DNA of 35,789 nt from assembly GCF_011064615.1 (NCBI RefSeq), contig NZ_JAALJH010000089.1:1-35789 (forward strand), given 5' to 3'. Source of the stretch: Aquisphaera insulae. GTDB taxonomy: Bacteria; Planctomycetota; Planctomycetia; Isosphaerales; Isosphaeraceae. Positions 1 through 7,830 of this stretch are shown piece after piece; position 1 is the first letter of the stretch, and each line of letters begins with the position of its first letter. The notes beneath the pieces were generated by a model. That model was not told where the DNA came from. It was given only the letters and a program-made list of their open reading frames with translations, and searched no databases. The position numbers and the translations under genes are program-made.

Positions 1-537
1 GGCTGGCGCGGCTCGCGGACCGAGCCGGCTCGCCCGGGCGGACGGCCGCGGACGAGCCGCCGTTGCCCAGCACCTGCGCCGGCCCGGACGCCCCCGCCCC
101 CGCGGCCTGCCCCGCGCCGGCGTGGGCCTTGCCGAGGCCGAGGCCGTCGGTGCCGTAGCCGGCTTCCGCCGGCAGGGCGAGGTTCAGCCCGGCAAATGGC
201 GCCTCCGCAACCGCTCGCCGAACCTGTTGCCCTGCGAGAGCCGCCTCGATCCGGCGACCGGGCGAGCCGTGGCTCAGGGTCAACGGGCTGGAACGGGTCA
301 CCGTCGTCGACAGGTCCGGTCCCGGCACCGCGGCGACGGCCCGGGCCGTCGCCCTCGCCGTCAGCATCTGCCCCGAACGGACCGCGCCGATCAGGCCCAT
401 GGGGACTCCCATGCTGAGCGCGAAGACGTTGATCGGCTCGGCGACCAGCGATCGCTCCTCGAGTCGGTCAAGCAACAAGCCCTTCAACGCAGGGGGGGGC
501 GGAGACGGTCCTTGCGCACGAGGCGAGAGCGGGCCAT
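1..537 (-). pseudogene. Putative planctomycete surface/secreted protein, frameshifted and cut by the window edge
   Basis: The ATG at 537-535 has a strong ribosome binding site just upstream (GGGAGGT, four bases before the start on the minus strand). The first frame gives MARSRLVRKDRLRPPLR and stops at 486-484. If one C is added to the eight-base C run (492-499), reading continues as PALKGLLLDRLEERSLVAEP and stays open to base 1, more than 150 residues. The product has a basic N-terminus, then a hydrophobic stretch (INVFALSMGVPMGLIGAV), then a low-complexity Ala/Gly/Arg-rich body. RLEERSL resembles a motif (RLEDR.LL) that I recall near the start of large planctomycete surface proteins; that link is inference. 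The break could be a sequencing error, a pseudogene or a phase-variable switch. The 3' end lies outside the window, so function is unknown. Confidence 0.5.
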
Positions 538-1257
538 GGGACCTCCCAGGGACAAACCAGGTGCGATAGCTTTGGAATGGTTCGGGAAGACGCATTTGCA
601 CTGCGGCGTCGTCTTCGGGCCGTTGAGAGTGGGCGGTCCGGAGGCGGCGGGAATTGCGGCGGTATCGGACGAGGATTATGAGACCAAGCGTGGCGAGCGT
701 AAGCAATAGTAAATTCTTGTTATATCCGACATAATCCGAAATGCCATTTAGGATCGACTCGACGATCTTATTCAAACGGATCACAGGCTCTTAGATGTCT
801 TGCGGGCCAGGAGTTGCGTTGCGTGTGTTTGAAACGAGCAGGTGGTCCGAAAGTCCGGATTTCGCCGATTTCAGCGGAAACAATCTCTGGGAAATTCCGT
901 CTGCCGGGAACGAAAAACGCGAAACATGGCGCACTATCTCCATAGAGGTTACGTGCGCGCCGATCGGACGAGCGGAGGAGCGGAGGAGCCGATAACGAGG
1001 CTGAAGGAGATCCGCCGCGATGACGTGCGGGTGGGAAGATCAAGGGGACGAGGCGGATCCTCCAGTCGCAGGGGTGACGTGGAAGGTTCGCTCGCGACCT
1101 CCCGACGCCGATCGCGGACTCAGGTCTTGCGCCGAGGGTCTCCAACGATCGACGGGATCGTCGAGTCGTCTTCCCGAGCGGGGGGCAAAGTGGGACCGTC
1201 GCAAATCCTGAGGGTGGTTCAGGACACTCCTGGCCGCCACGCAGAGCCTCCGGGTGG

Positions 1258-1280
1258 CCGTGGTGGAAGGAACACCACGG
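1258..1280. repeat. Palindromic repeat, CCGTGGTG/CACCACGG family
   Basis: Arms CCGTGGTG (1258-1265) and CACCACGG (1273-1280) are exact inverted copies around a seven-base spacer, preceded by GGGTGG. The same arms occur three more times near the right end of the window (35256, 35342, 35410). A degenerate copy with GTGGCCGTGGT starts at 1551. This looks like a dispersed REP-like intergenic element. Confidence 0.75.
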
Positions 1281-1426
1281 GACCGCCGTGGCCTGGGAGC
1301 AAAGCCCGTCCGGCGCCACAGCTTGCCTCGCCATGGTGTCGCTGCGCGTCCATCACGGCCACCCCGCCGCAGCACTGTGCCAACGGTCAAACGCCCCAGG
1401 CCCTGCCTCTCAGCCATTGGCGAAGG

Positions 1427-1530
1427 CGCCAGCAAAGCCAATTCGAAATCCGAACCTTTGACCTTGCAGTTCAACGACTTACAGCGAGCCTTTCGAAGCG
1501 GCGTGCGCGACGAGCGAACCCAATCCCCGG
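1427..1530. repeat. Degenerate repeat unit, first copy
   Basis: This stretch and 1690-1790 share blocks in the same order: AAGCCAA followed by TTGAAATC or TCGAAATC, then GCGAG with TTTTCGAAGC or CTTTCGAAGC, then GCGACGAGCGAA followed by CCA or CCC. The first block (GCAAAGCCAAT) is the reverse complement of the ATTGGCTTTGC motif repeated at 34546-34882, so the same family appears to be present at both flanks. The copies are diverged and the boundaries approximate. Confidence 0.4.
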
Positions 1531-1565
1531 CCCGGCGTCGGAGCTTCCGGGTGGCCGTGGTCACA

Positions 1566-1593
1566 CTACGGGATCGCCTCGGCGATACCGTAG
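1566..1593. repeat. Imperfect palindrome
   Basis: CTACGGGATCGCC (1566-1578) faces GGCGATACCGTAG (1581-1593) across two bases. The 13-base arms have one mismatch. It sits directly downstream of a degenerate GTGGCCGTGGT repeat start (1551) and is not next to any gene end, so a terminator role is unlikely. Confidence 0.6.
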
Positions 1594-1689
1594 CTCTGGT
1601 CAGGTCAACGGCCTGCCCTCGGTGGGCTTCCACCCGAACCACCCGGTCGCGAGGAATGCGGAGAGCCGCCATAAGCCGGTTTTCCCGGG

Positions 1690-1790
1690 GGGGGCGAAGC
1701 CAAATTGAAATCGGGTTCGGAACGTTGCGACGAAAGGACTTCCGGCGAGTTTTTCGAAGCAGCTCGGGCGACGAGCGAAGCCATCGCGTG
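1690..1790. repeat. Degenerate repeat unit, second copy
   Basis: Second copy of the unit at 1427-1530, same orientation, with the shared blocks AAGCCAAATTGAAATC, TTTTCGAAGCAG and GCGACGAGCGAAGCCA. Divergence is substantial and the ends cannot be fixed by eye. Confidence 0.4.
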
Positions 1791-1907
1791 TTTGATCACC
1801 GAGTGATGTTCGGGTTGGTGATGGGAGAGGCGAGATTGCCTGTGCTATGCGTCCTTTCCGCTTACCCGGCGACCTGGTGCTCTGTCAACGCTCAGAACAA
1901 GGGTTGC

Positions 1908-1990
1908 GGGACAGACAGGAATGTCTATCCCCCGGGTTTAAAGCCAGGTGGGTTGGAGATTTCGGGGGACAGGCATTCCTCCCTGTCCTG
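1908..1990. repeat. Long hairpin element, about 80 bp, MITE-like
   Basis: GGGACAGACAGGAATGTCTA and the following CCCCC (1908-1932) pair imperfectly with GGGGGACAGGCATTCCTCCC and TGTCC (1964-1989). The blocks GGAATG/CATTCC and CCCCC/GGGGG are exact. The inner 30 bases contain CCCGGGTTTAAAGCC. There is no transposase gene, so this is either a non-autonomous element or a structured intergenic repeat. Confidence 0.6.
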
Positions 1991-2084
1991 CTGCCAAGCC
2001 GAAAATCAAGCTGTGACAAAACACCGGCCGGGGCAGATTTTTTGAGACTTCTCGCCGAACCCGACAGGGATGGTCGAGTTGCAT

Positions 2085-2206
2085 GGGTGGCTGTGGCGGA
2101 GCCGAAGGCGACGCCACGGGATCGCGCGGGCCGGACCTCGAGCTGGTGCCTCGTGCGCGAGCCATTGCGATCCCGTGGCGTCGCTTCGCTTCCGTCACAG
2201 CCACCC
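2085..2206. repeat. Large inverted repeat with 40-base arms
   Basis: The left arm (2085-2125, beginning GGGTGGCTGTGGCGGA and ending ACGCCACGGGATCGC) is matched by the reverse complement of 2167-2206 with only a few differences. The loop is about 41 bases. The GGGTGG terminus resembles the start of the CCGTGGTG palindromes elsewhere in the window. It lies about 185 bases before the sigma factor gene, too far from any stop codon to be a simple terminator. Confidence 0.75.
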
Positions 2207-2391
2207 GAGAGGGGGATGAGCGATATCTCCTCCTGTCGGGTTGAGCGAGTAGTCTCGATTTTTTCCGATCTGCCCTTCGATGTCACCTCGGTCTCCCCGA
2301 GCGACACCATGTCGTGGACGGCGGTCGTCGGCCCGATGGGGGTCGTCGAGCTCCTCTGGGGGATGGAAACCGGCAAACGCCCGGAGCCAGC

Positions 2392-5388
2392 ATGGTGACC
2401 GAGTTGACAGAGCGTCCGGACGCGGAGACCTGGGGCCTGGTCCGACAGGGAAACACCGCAGCCTTCGAGGTCCTGGTCGTGCGGTATCAGTCGCTGGTCT
2501 CTGCCGTCGCCTACAGCACCTGCGGCGACCTGGCACTCAGCGAGGACCTGGCTCAGGAGACCTTCTGGACCGCCTGGCGTCAGCGAGACTCGCTGGAGCG
2601 GCCCGAGAACGTCCGCGGCTGGTTGTGCGGCATCGCGCGGAACCTGGCGAGGAACGCACGGCGCAAGTCGTGGCGTCGGAAACACGCACCCGGCGGCGCG
2701 AGTCTGCTCGAAAGCGTCCCGACGAATGCTCCGGAGCCCGCTGAAGAAATGATCTCCCACGAGGAAGAGGGCCTCATCTGGAAGGCGCTCGAGGGGATTC
2801 CGGAGAGCTACCGCGAGCCGCTCGTCCTCTTCTATCGGGAAGGCCAGTCCGTCGCCAGGGTCGCCGCGGCCCTCGGCCTGAGCGACGACGCCATCAAGCA
2901 ACGTCTAAGCCGGGGTCGAAGACGGCTTCAGGCGAATCTCCTCGATCTCGTCGAGGCCGGCCTGCGGCGCAGTCGACCAGGCCGCCGGTTCACCCTGACC
3001 GTCATGGCCGGCCTGGCGGCCCACGGGGCGGGCGTCAGTACGGCGACGGCCGCGGCCGGTGCCGGTGCCGGGGTCGGAGCCGGCGCGGGGATGGGGAAGG
3101 CCGCGGGACTGGCCGGTGCGGGGGGAGCGATTGGTGGCCTGATCGGGACGTTTGGTGGCCTCTTCGGCGGATGGCTCGGCACCTGGCTGCCGGCCCAGGC
3201 CGCCGCCACGGTCCGAGAGCGAGATGCCATCCTCCGCTCGGGTCGTCGCCTGATGGTCCTTTCTTTCGGCTTCGTCTTCGTGCTCCTGGGATTGATCCGG
3301 GTTCTGGGCGGGACGCCCGGATACCCGATCGGCTTGCTCGGCTCGATGGCCGTCTTCTTCGCCGTCGTCGCCTTCGAGAGCGCCCGCCTTGCTCGCGAGG
3401 TGAAACGGATCCGCGACGAGCCCTCGCCGGACGACGTACCGAATGAAACGGCCCTTCGGTCCGGACTGGTCGCGACGGCGGCCCGGATCGGAGCGCGCAG
3501 CTATCGAAGCAAGGCGAGCCTGTTCGGAATACCCGTGCTCGACGTCCAGTTCGCCGCGCCCATGCCGATGGTGCTGGACAAGGAACGGACGGACCCCGAC
3601 CACGGTCCGAAGCTGGCACGCGGATGGATCGCGATCGGCGACGAGGCCCGGGGAATCCTGCTCGCGATCGGGGGCAAGGCCCTGGGCCTGGTCGCCCTGG
3701 GAGGCCGGACCGTCGGGGCCGTGAGCGTGGGCGGGGTGGCGTTCGGGCTGATCGCCCTGGGGGGACTTGGAGTTGGCGCTCTCGCGATCGGGGGCCTCGG
3801 CGTCGGCGTCTATGCGTTCGGCGGGGGGTCCGTCGGTTGGCGTTCGGCCGGCGGGCTGGCCATGGGCTGGGACATGGCCTGCGGAGGAGGAGCATTCGCC
3901 CGGCACGCAGCCCTGGGCGGAATGGCCTACGCCCGCGATTATGCCCTCGGAGGTCAGGCGCGGGCGCGGCACGCGAACGACCGGGAAGCCCGAACCGTGC
4001 TCCTCGGTCATCCGTTCACAACACTCGCTTTCACCGTGATGGGCCAGCGGAAGGTACTGGATCGGATGGCCACGATCCCCGGACCGATGGCCGAGGCCAC
4101 GCCCCCAGTCCCGGCCGCGACGGGGGCGATAGCCCGTGCGGCCCCCGGTCGTTTCACCCTCGGGAATGGCCTGAAGGTCAGGATCCGGCCCGTCGCCGGG
4201 GCGACCCGGACCGCCCTGGTCGTGCTCTACCAGATCGGCAGCGACCACGACCCCCGGGGCCGCTCCGGGGAGGCTCATCTGCTCGAGCACCTGGCCGTCA
4301 CGGCGGCGGCGGGCGACGCCCCGGCCCGCACCGCGGCGGCCTATTTTCGCGGCTACCCCGACGGTTGCAACGCCCAGACCGGCGACCGCTACACGGTCTG
4401 CGCCACCGTCTTTCCGCCCGCGGACCTGGACCGCGAGCTCAAGGACGCGGCGGCGCGGATGGGGAGCCTCCGGATCACGACGGCCGATCTCGATCGCGAA
4501 CGACCGAGGCTCCTCGAGGAGGTCGCCAACATGTTCGGCCGGATTCCGGCACTGGGGGCGATCAACGTGGCGAGGGAGCTGGCCCGTCCCAGCCCCGAGG
4601 GGGGCCGCAAGGGGGGACTTCCCGCGCACGTGCAGGAATTGAGGCTCGATGAGCTTCGAGGACGGTGGGAGCGCTATTACAAGCCGAGGAACGCGATCCT
4701 CGTGCTCGCCGGGGCCGTCGACGAGGACGCGGCGCGCCGAGCCGTGACGGACCGCTTAGCCGGACTCCCCCCCGGAGAGCCCATCTCCGCGCCAGGCGAG
4801 CCCGGTCCCGCCCGTGCCGGGATCGTCCGCGAGGAAACGGCTCGCACCGCGGTGGCCATGTCCGGCCCGGTCGCCTGCGTCGGCTATCCCGCACCGGACC
4901 CGAGGAGCACGCTCTACGCGCCGTTCCTGGTCCTCGCCGCCCGCTTCTGGGCCGCCGCCGCCCCGGCCGGAAATGGCCCCGAAGCGGGCCATCCATCCGT
5001 CTATTTCCCCGTCCTGGATGATCCCGCCATGCTGGCGGTCAGCGCGAGGGCCAGGCCGAACCAGTCGGCGGCGGACGCATTGACGGCCCTCGATACCTTC
5101 GTCGCGGAGACGATCGCCCCGGCCCTCCGCGACGGCGAGAAGGAGTCGGCCCGGACGAGCTTCGCGATGTTCCTGGGGACGGCGGAGCTACCGGACCACT
5201 CGCTCGCCCAGAACCCGTACGGCGTCGCGTTCTCACTGGCTCGCCGGGAGCAACTGGGGATCGACCCGGTCGCGATTCGGAACGCGTTCGAAGCCCTCAC
5301 GGAACGAGACCTCCGCCGCGCGGCCGACGAGGTCTTCGATCGGACGCGACGAGTCGGCGCGTGGATCGTCCCCTCCGATTCGGACTGA
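2392..5388 (+). CDS. ECF sigma factor fused to membrane segments, Gly-rich repeat and M16 zinc metallopeptidase
   Basis: This 998-residue protein joins domains normally found apart. Residues 15-95 look like sigma-70 region 2 (DLALSEDLAQETFWTAWRQR) and 125-182 like region 4 (helix-turn-helix around VARVAAALGLSDDAIKQRLS). A Gly/Ala-rich hydrophobic stretch (212-268) and two clear membrane segments (287-306, 311-329) follow. Residues 411-521 form a repeat of the type AIGG.A.G. The C-terminal 420 residues are an M16 (pitrilysin/insulinase) peptidase: the inverted zinc motif HLLEH is at 629-633, with a third-ligand Glu at 709 or 710, the spacing expected for M16. Catalytic residues appear intact. 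The ATG at 2392 is chosen because GGAG precedes it and region 2 begins soon after; a longer in-frame start at 2314 lacks support. Inference: a membrane-tethered transcription factor with its own peptidase. Planctomycete ECF factors with long extensions are known, but I do not know of an M16 fusion. No separate anti-sigma gene is adjacent. Confidence 0.85.
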   Translation: MVTELTERPDAETWGLVRQGNTAAFEVLVVRYQSLVSAVAYSTCGDLALSEDLAQETFWTAWRQRDSLERPENVRGWLCGIARNLARNARRKSWRRKHAPGGASLLESVPTNAPEPAEEMISHEEEGLIWKALEGIPESYREPLVLFYREGQSVARVAAALGLSDDAIKQRLSRGRRRLQANLLDLVEAGLRRSRPGRRFTLTVMAGLAAHGAGVSTATAAAGAGAGVGAGAGMGKAAGLAGAGGAIGGLIGTFGGLFGGWLGTWLPAQAAATVRERDAILRSGRRLMVLSFGFVFVLLGLIRVLGGTPGYPIGLLGSMAVFFAVVAFESARLAREVKRIRDEPSPDDVPNETALRSGLVATAARIGARSYRSKASLFGIPVLDVQFAAPMPMVLDKERTDPDHGPKLARGWIAIGDEARGILLAIGGKALGLVALGGRTVGAVSVGGVAFGLIALGGLGVGALAIGGLGVGVYAFGGGSVGWRSAGGLAMGWDMACGGGAFARHAALGGMAYARDYALGGQARARHANDREARTVLLGHPFTTLAFTVMGQRKVLDRMATIPGPMAEATPPVPAATGAIARAAPGRFTLGNGLKVRIRPVAGATRTALVVLYQIGSDHDPRGRSGEAHLLEHLAVTAAAGDAPARTAAAYFRGYPDGCNAQTGDRYTVCATVFPPADLDRELKDAAARMGSLRITTADLDRERPRLLEEVANMFGRIPALGAINVARELARPSPEGGRKGGLPAHVQELRLDELRGRWERYYKPRNAILVLAGAVDEDAARRAVTDRLAGLPPGEPISAPGEPGPARAGIVREETARTAVAMSGPVACVGYPAPDPRSTLYAPFLVLAARFWAAAAPAGNGPEAGHPSVYFPVLDDPAMLAVSARARPNQSAADALTALDTFVAETIAPALRDGEKESARTSFAMFLGTAELPDHSLAQNPYGVAFSLARREQLGIDPVAIRNAFEALTERDLRRAADEVFDRTRRVGAWIVPSDSD
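3622..3954 (+). other. Gly-rich short-period repeat domain inside the sigma factor fusion
   Basis: Residues 411-521 are built from units such as LAIGGKALGLVALGG, VSVGGVAFGLIALGG and LAIGGLGVGVYAFGG: small residues and paired glycines recurring roughly every five to eight positions. This pattern suggests a beta-solenoid or a glycine-zipper-like membrane segment. The later part (AFARHAALGGMAYARDYALG) keeps the GG spacing but gains Arg, His and Asp, so it is unlikely to be all membrane. Confidence 0.6.
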
Positions 5389-5428
5389 CGGCGCCGGGGC
5401 TCCGCGAACGGCCTCGACCGGGCGGGCC

Positions 5429-6574
5429 TCAGCTCTCCTCGCCCGCAAGTCCCCAGCCGGCGGGGCGGAGCGAGCACGAGCCGTCGATCGCCATGTCGGC
5501 GAGGATCCGGCCGATCAGGCAGGAGAACTTGAAGCCATGGCCGCTGCACGGGCTGGCGACGATCACGTCGGGGCGGCCGGGGAGGAAATCCACGACGAAC
5601 CGCTCGTCGGGGGTGCTGGTGTAGAGGCAGGTCTCGGTGAAGGCGAGGGGAGCATCGGCCAGCACGGGGAGGCAGCCACGGAGGAACTCGCGGACGATCG
5701 TCGCGTCGTCCTCGGTCACGGCGCGGTCGTCGTCGTCCGGATTCGTCGCGAGGCCGCCGTGCCGGGCCGCCTTCACGACCGCGCCCCCGAGGTCGGGCAT
5801 CCCATAGAAGGCCTCGAGCGGTCCTGCACCCATCGCGATGAAGACCGGCAGCCGGCCTATGCGGTAGGGAGTCGGATCCGCCGGTCGGAAATAGCAGACC
5901 CGCTGCCGCGTCACGGCCAACGGGACCCCCAGCATGGGAAAGAGCCGCTCGGTCCAGGCACCCGCCGTGACGATGAGACGGTCGGCCCTCAGGCGGAGGT
6001 TTTCGGCCACCACGACCGGCCGGTCCCCGTCCAGGTCGATCGAACGGATGGGCGTCCGTTCCAGGACGGTCACCGTTTCGCCCCCGATCGACCTGGCCAG
6101 GTCGACCTGGAGCGCGACGGCGCGCGACGCGGCGAGCATGCCGGCGTCGGGCTCGAAGACGACGTCGCTGTCTGCCCTGACGCCGAAGGCGGGATTGGTA
6201 CGGTTCCACTCGGCGCCGGTCATCCGGCGGTGCGGCACCTCCAGCCCGGCCAGGCAGGAGGCCACGCGGCCGACGTAGTCGACGTCCGGTGTGCTGAAGG
6301 AGACCCCGCCGGTTCGGACGAAGAGCGAGACCCCGGCCGCGGCCTCGAGCTCGCGCCAGGCCCGGAAGGCCGCGGGCATCAGACCCGCATACACGGGATC
6401 GGCGTAGGAATGGCGGATGATCCTGGCGGCGCCGTGGGAGCTGCCCCGATCGTGGCCGATCGCGAATTGCTCCACCAGAACGACCGGCTCGCCGCGAGAC
6501 GCGAGCGCCCGCGCGGCGGCGGCCCCCATGGCCCCGGCGCCGACGATCACGTTGCGACAGGCTAGCTCCGGCAT
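5429..6574 (-). CDS. FAD-dependent N-methyl amino acid oxidase (monomeric sarcosine / N-methyltryptophan oxidase family)
   Basis: A 381-residue flavoenzyme of the DAO superfamily, expected to demethylate an N-methyl amino acid oxidatively, giving formaldehyde and hydrogen peroxide in the cytoplasm. The FAD-binding motif GAGAMG is at residues 12-17, followed by a beta strand ending in the ribose-binding acidic residue (VVLVEQ). Cys316, in TCLYTSTPDERF, matches the cysteine that carries covalent FAD in monomeric sarcosine oxidase, and the C-terminal SGHGFKF motif is also typical. Length fits the family. The ATG at 6574 places the dinucleotide motif at the usual distance from the N-terminus; its ribosome binding site is weak, and longer starts at 6667 or 6823 add unlike sequence. 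It is divergent from the TPR gene at 6822. Substrate cannot be told from sequence (sarcosine, N-methyltryptophan or another). Confidence 0.85.
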   Translation of the reverse strand: MPELACRNVIVGAGAMGAAAARALASRGEPVVLVEQFAIGHDRGSSHGAARIIRHSYADPVYAGLMPAAFRAWRELEAAAGVSLFVRTGGVSFSTPDVDYVGRVASCLAGLEVPHRRMTGAEWNRTNPAFGVRADSDVVFEPDAGMLAASRAVALQVDLARSIGGETVTVLERTPIRSIDLDGDRPVVVAENLRLRADRLIVTAGAWTERLFPMLGVPLAVTRQRVCYFRPADPTPYRIGRLPVFIAMGAGPLEAFYGMPDLGGAVVKAARHGGLATNPDDDDRAVTEDDATIVREFLRGCLPVLADAPLAFTETCLYTSTPDERFVVDFLPGRPDVIVASPCSGHGFKFSCLIGRILADMAIDGSCSLRPAGWGLAGEES

Positions 6575-6821
6575 CGGTCGGCTCGCGAGGAGTTCTGAAG
6601 ACCCATCCCCTCGGTTGACACCCGGGAGGGGCACTCGTAGATTGTGGGGAGACTCGCCCGGAAGCATGATGTAGCCTCGACTCCCCGAATCTTCAAGATC
6701 AGAGCCGAAGTCAGCCCAGTCCGCGGCAATCCCATGCGGGAGCCTCTCTCGTTGCGGACGGCGCCCTCGGTGCGGAATCGACCCGAGTCCCCACACTTCC
6801 TCCCAGAGAGATGGCCCGACC

Positions 6822-7739
6822 ATGAGAGGTGCCGAGCTCTACGAACGAGTGATCAACGCCCCGGGGCTGATGGATCTCGTCGGGGCGTTCGGCGTCGGCG
6901 TGGCGTTGATCGTCCTGGCGGCGATGCTGCTGGCCCTGGGCAGGTTTCGGACCTTCGCGCGCTGCATCGGGGTTGCGGGGACGATGATCATCATGCTGAC
7001 CCTGTTCGTGATCCACGAGCAGACGGTCGAGGAGAAGGCGGGCCAGTACGTCACGGTGACCCGATATCGCTTCCCCGATCCCACCCGGTTCCAGGTCCGG
7101 GTCGCGCTCCTCGGCCTTCCGGCCGCGGCCGCCATCGTCATGGTCTGGGAGCTCGGTGCCGTCCGCAAGCGGCTGAGGTCCTCGGTGCCGGACCACATGC
7201 GGGAAGGACGGAAGCTCCTGCTCCACGGGCTGGTGGACGGGGCTCTCGCCGAGTACAACAAGGCGGTCGCGATCGCCCCCTACCTGGGCGAGGCCCGACT
7301 CCAGCGCGGCTATGCCCGCGAGGCCAAGGGCGAGACCGAGCTCGCGCTGGAGGACTTCAATGCGGCCATCGAGAATGACCCCCAGCTCGTCCTGGCCCAT
7401 CTCCACCGCGGGCGGATCCTCACGGAGAAGGGGGAGCTCGATGCCGCGATGAACGACTACGACAAGGTCATGGCGTTGCGGCCCAATGACCCGGAGTGCT
7501 ACCTCAATCGCGGCGTCTGCCTGGCGCGCCGGGGGCAGATCGATGAGGCGATCACGGACTTCCAGCGGGTCCTGAAGCTGACCAACCACACCGACTACGC
7601 GGAGCCGGCCCGCTACTACCTCCAGCAGCTCGGCGGCGCCGACCCGCTGCCGCCGCCTCGTCCCGCACCCCTGGCGACGTCCAACGGCACCGTGGCCTTG
7701 CCCGGGCGCACCCCGGCGACGCCCGAGGCGCAGTCCTGA
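6822..7739 (+). CDS. Membrane-anchored TPR protein
   Basis: A 305-residue protein with three hydrophobic segments near the N-terminus (about 18-39, 45-65 and 92-110). Four tetratricopeptide repeats of 34 residues follow at about 126-255, with the usual pattern of small and aromatic residues (for example GYAREAKGETELALEDFNAAIENDP). The tail is Pro/Ala-rich. TPRs mediate protein-protein contacts, so this is probably a scaffold on one face of a membrane; partner and process are unknown. The ATG at 6822 follows a GAGAG at ten bases. A putative hairpin terminator lies just after the stop codon, before the convergent mutarotase gene. Confidence 0.8.
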   Translation: MRGAELYERVINAPGLMDLVGAFGVGVALIVLAAMLLALGRFRTFARCIGVAGTMIIMLTLFVIHEQTVEEKAGQYVTVTRYRFPDPTRFQVRVALLGLPAAAAIVMVWELGAVRKRLRSSVPDHMREGRKLLLHGLVDGALAEYNKAVAIAPYLGEARLQRGYAREAKGETELALEDFNAAIENDPQLVLAHLHRGRILTEKGELDAAMNDYDKVMALRPNDPECYLNRGVCLARRGQIDEAITDFQRVLKLTNHTDYAEPARYYLQQLGGADPLPPPRPAPLATSNGTVALPGRTPATPEAQS

Positions 7740-7768
7740 TCGTCCCTCCGGCGGCGGATCGTGTCCCT

Positions 7769-7794
7769 CCTCGCCGCGGGGGCCCGCGGCGAGG
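7769..7794. terminator. Candidate bidirectional hairpin between convergent genes
   Basis: CCTCGCCGCGGG (7769-7780) and CCCGCGGCGAGG (7783-7794) are perfect 12-base inverted copies across two bases. The site lies between the stop of the TPR gene (7739) and the stop of the mutarotase gene (7831), as expected for a shared terminator. There is no clear T tract on either side. Confidence 0.55.
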
Positions 7795-7830
7795 GCGACA
7801 CCGATTCGGCCCCGATCGGGAGGCCATGAG

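Larger units (their letters stand above)
538..2391. other. Gene-free, repeat-rich interval
   Basis: I could not support any gene here. Open frames on both strands are short-lived, lack ribosome binding sites and read through palindromes. Bases 538-780 are more AT-rich than the surroundings and would hold the promoter of the leftward gene starting at 537. From about 1250 onward the interval is made of inverted repeats and degenerate direct repeats, listed separately, some related to those at 34500-35789. The last 150 bases before 2392 would carry the promoter of the sigma factor fusion gene, but I see no convincing -35/-10 pair. Confidence 0.6.

Noticed and set aside
842..2045. Several open frames of 60-290 codons in the left gene-free interval
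   Set aside because: They overlap each other on both strands, run through palindromic repeats, lack ribosome binding sites and contain no recognisable motif. Translations such as FHHGHP simply reflect the repeat.
2314..2391. Upstream start for the sigma factor fusion at 2314
   Set aside because: It would add 26 residues of Gly/Arg-rich sequence unlike sigma factors. The ATG at 2392 has GGAG at the right distance.
2905..4629. A 574-codon minus-strand frame inside the sigma factor fusion
   Set aside because: Antisense of a gene with clear sigma and M16 motifs; the translation is low-complexity and has no start signal.
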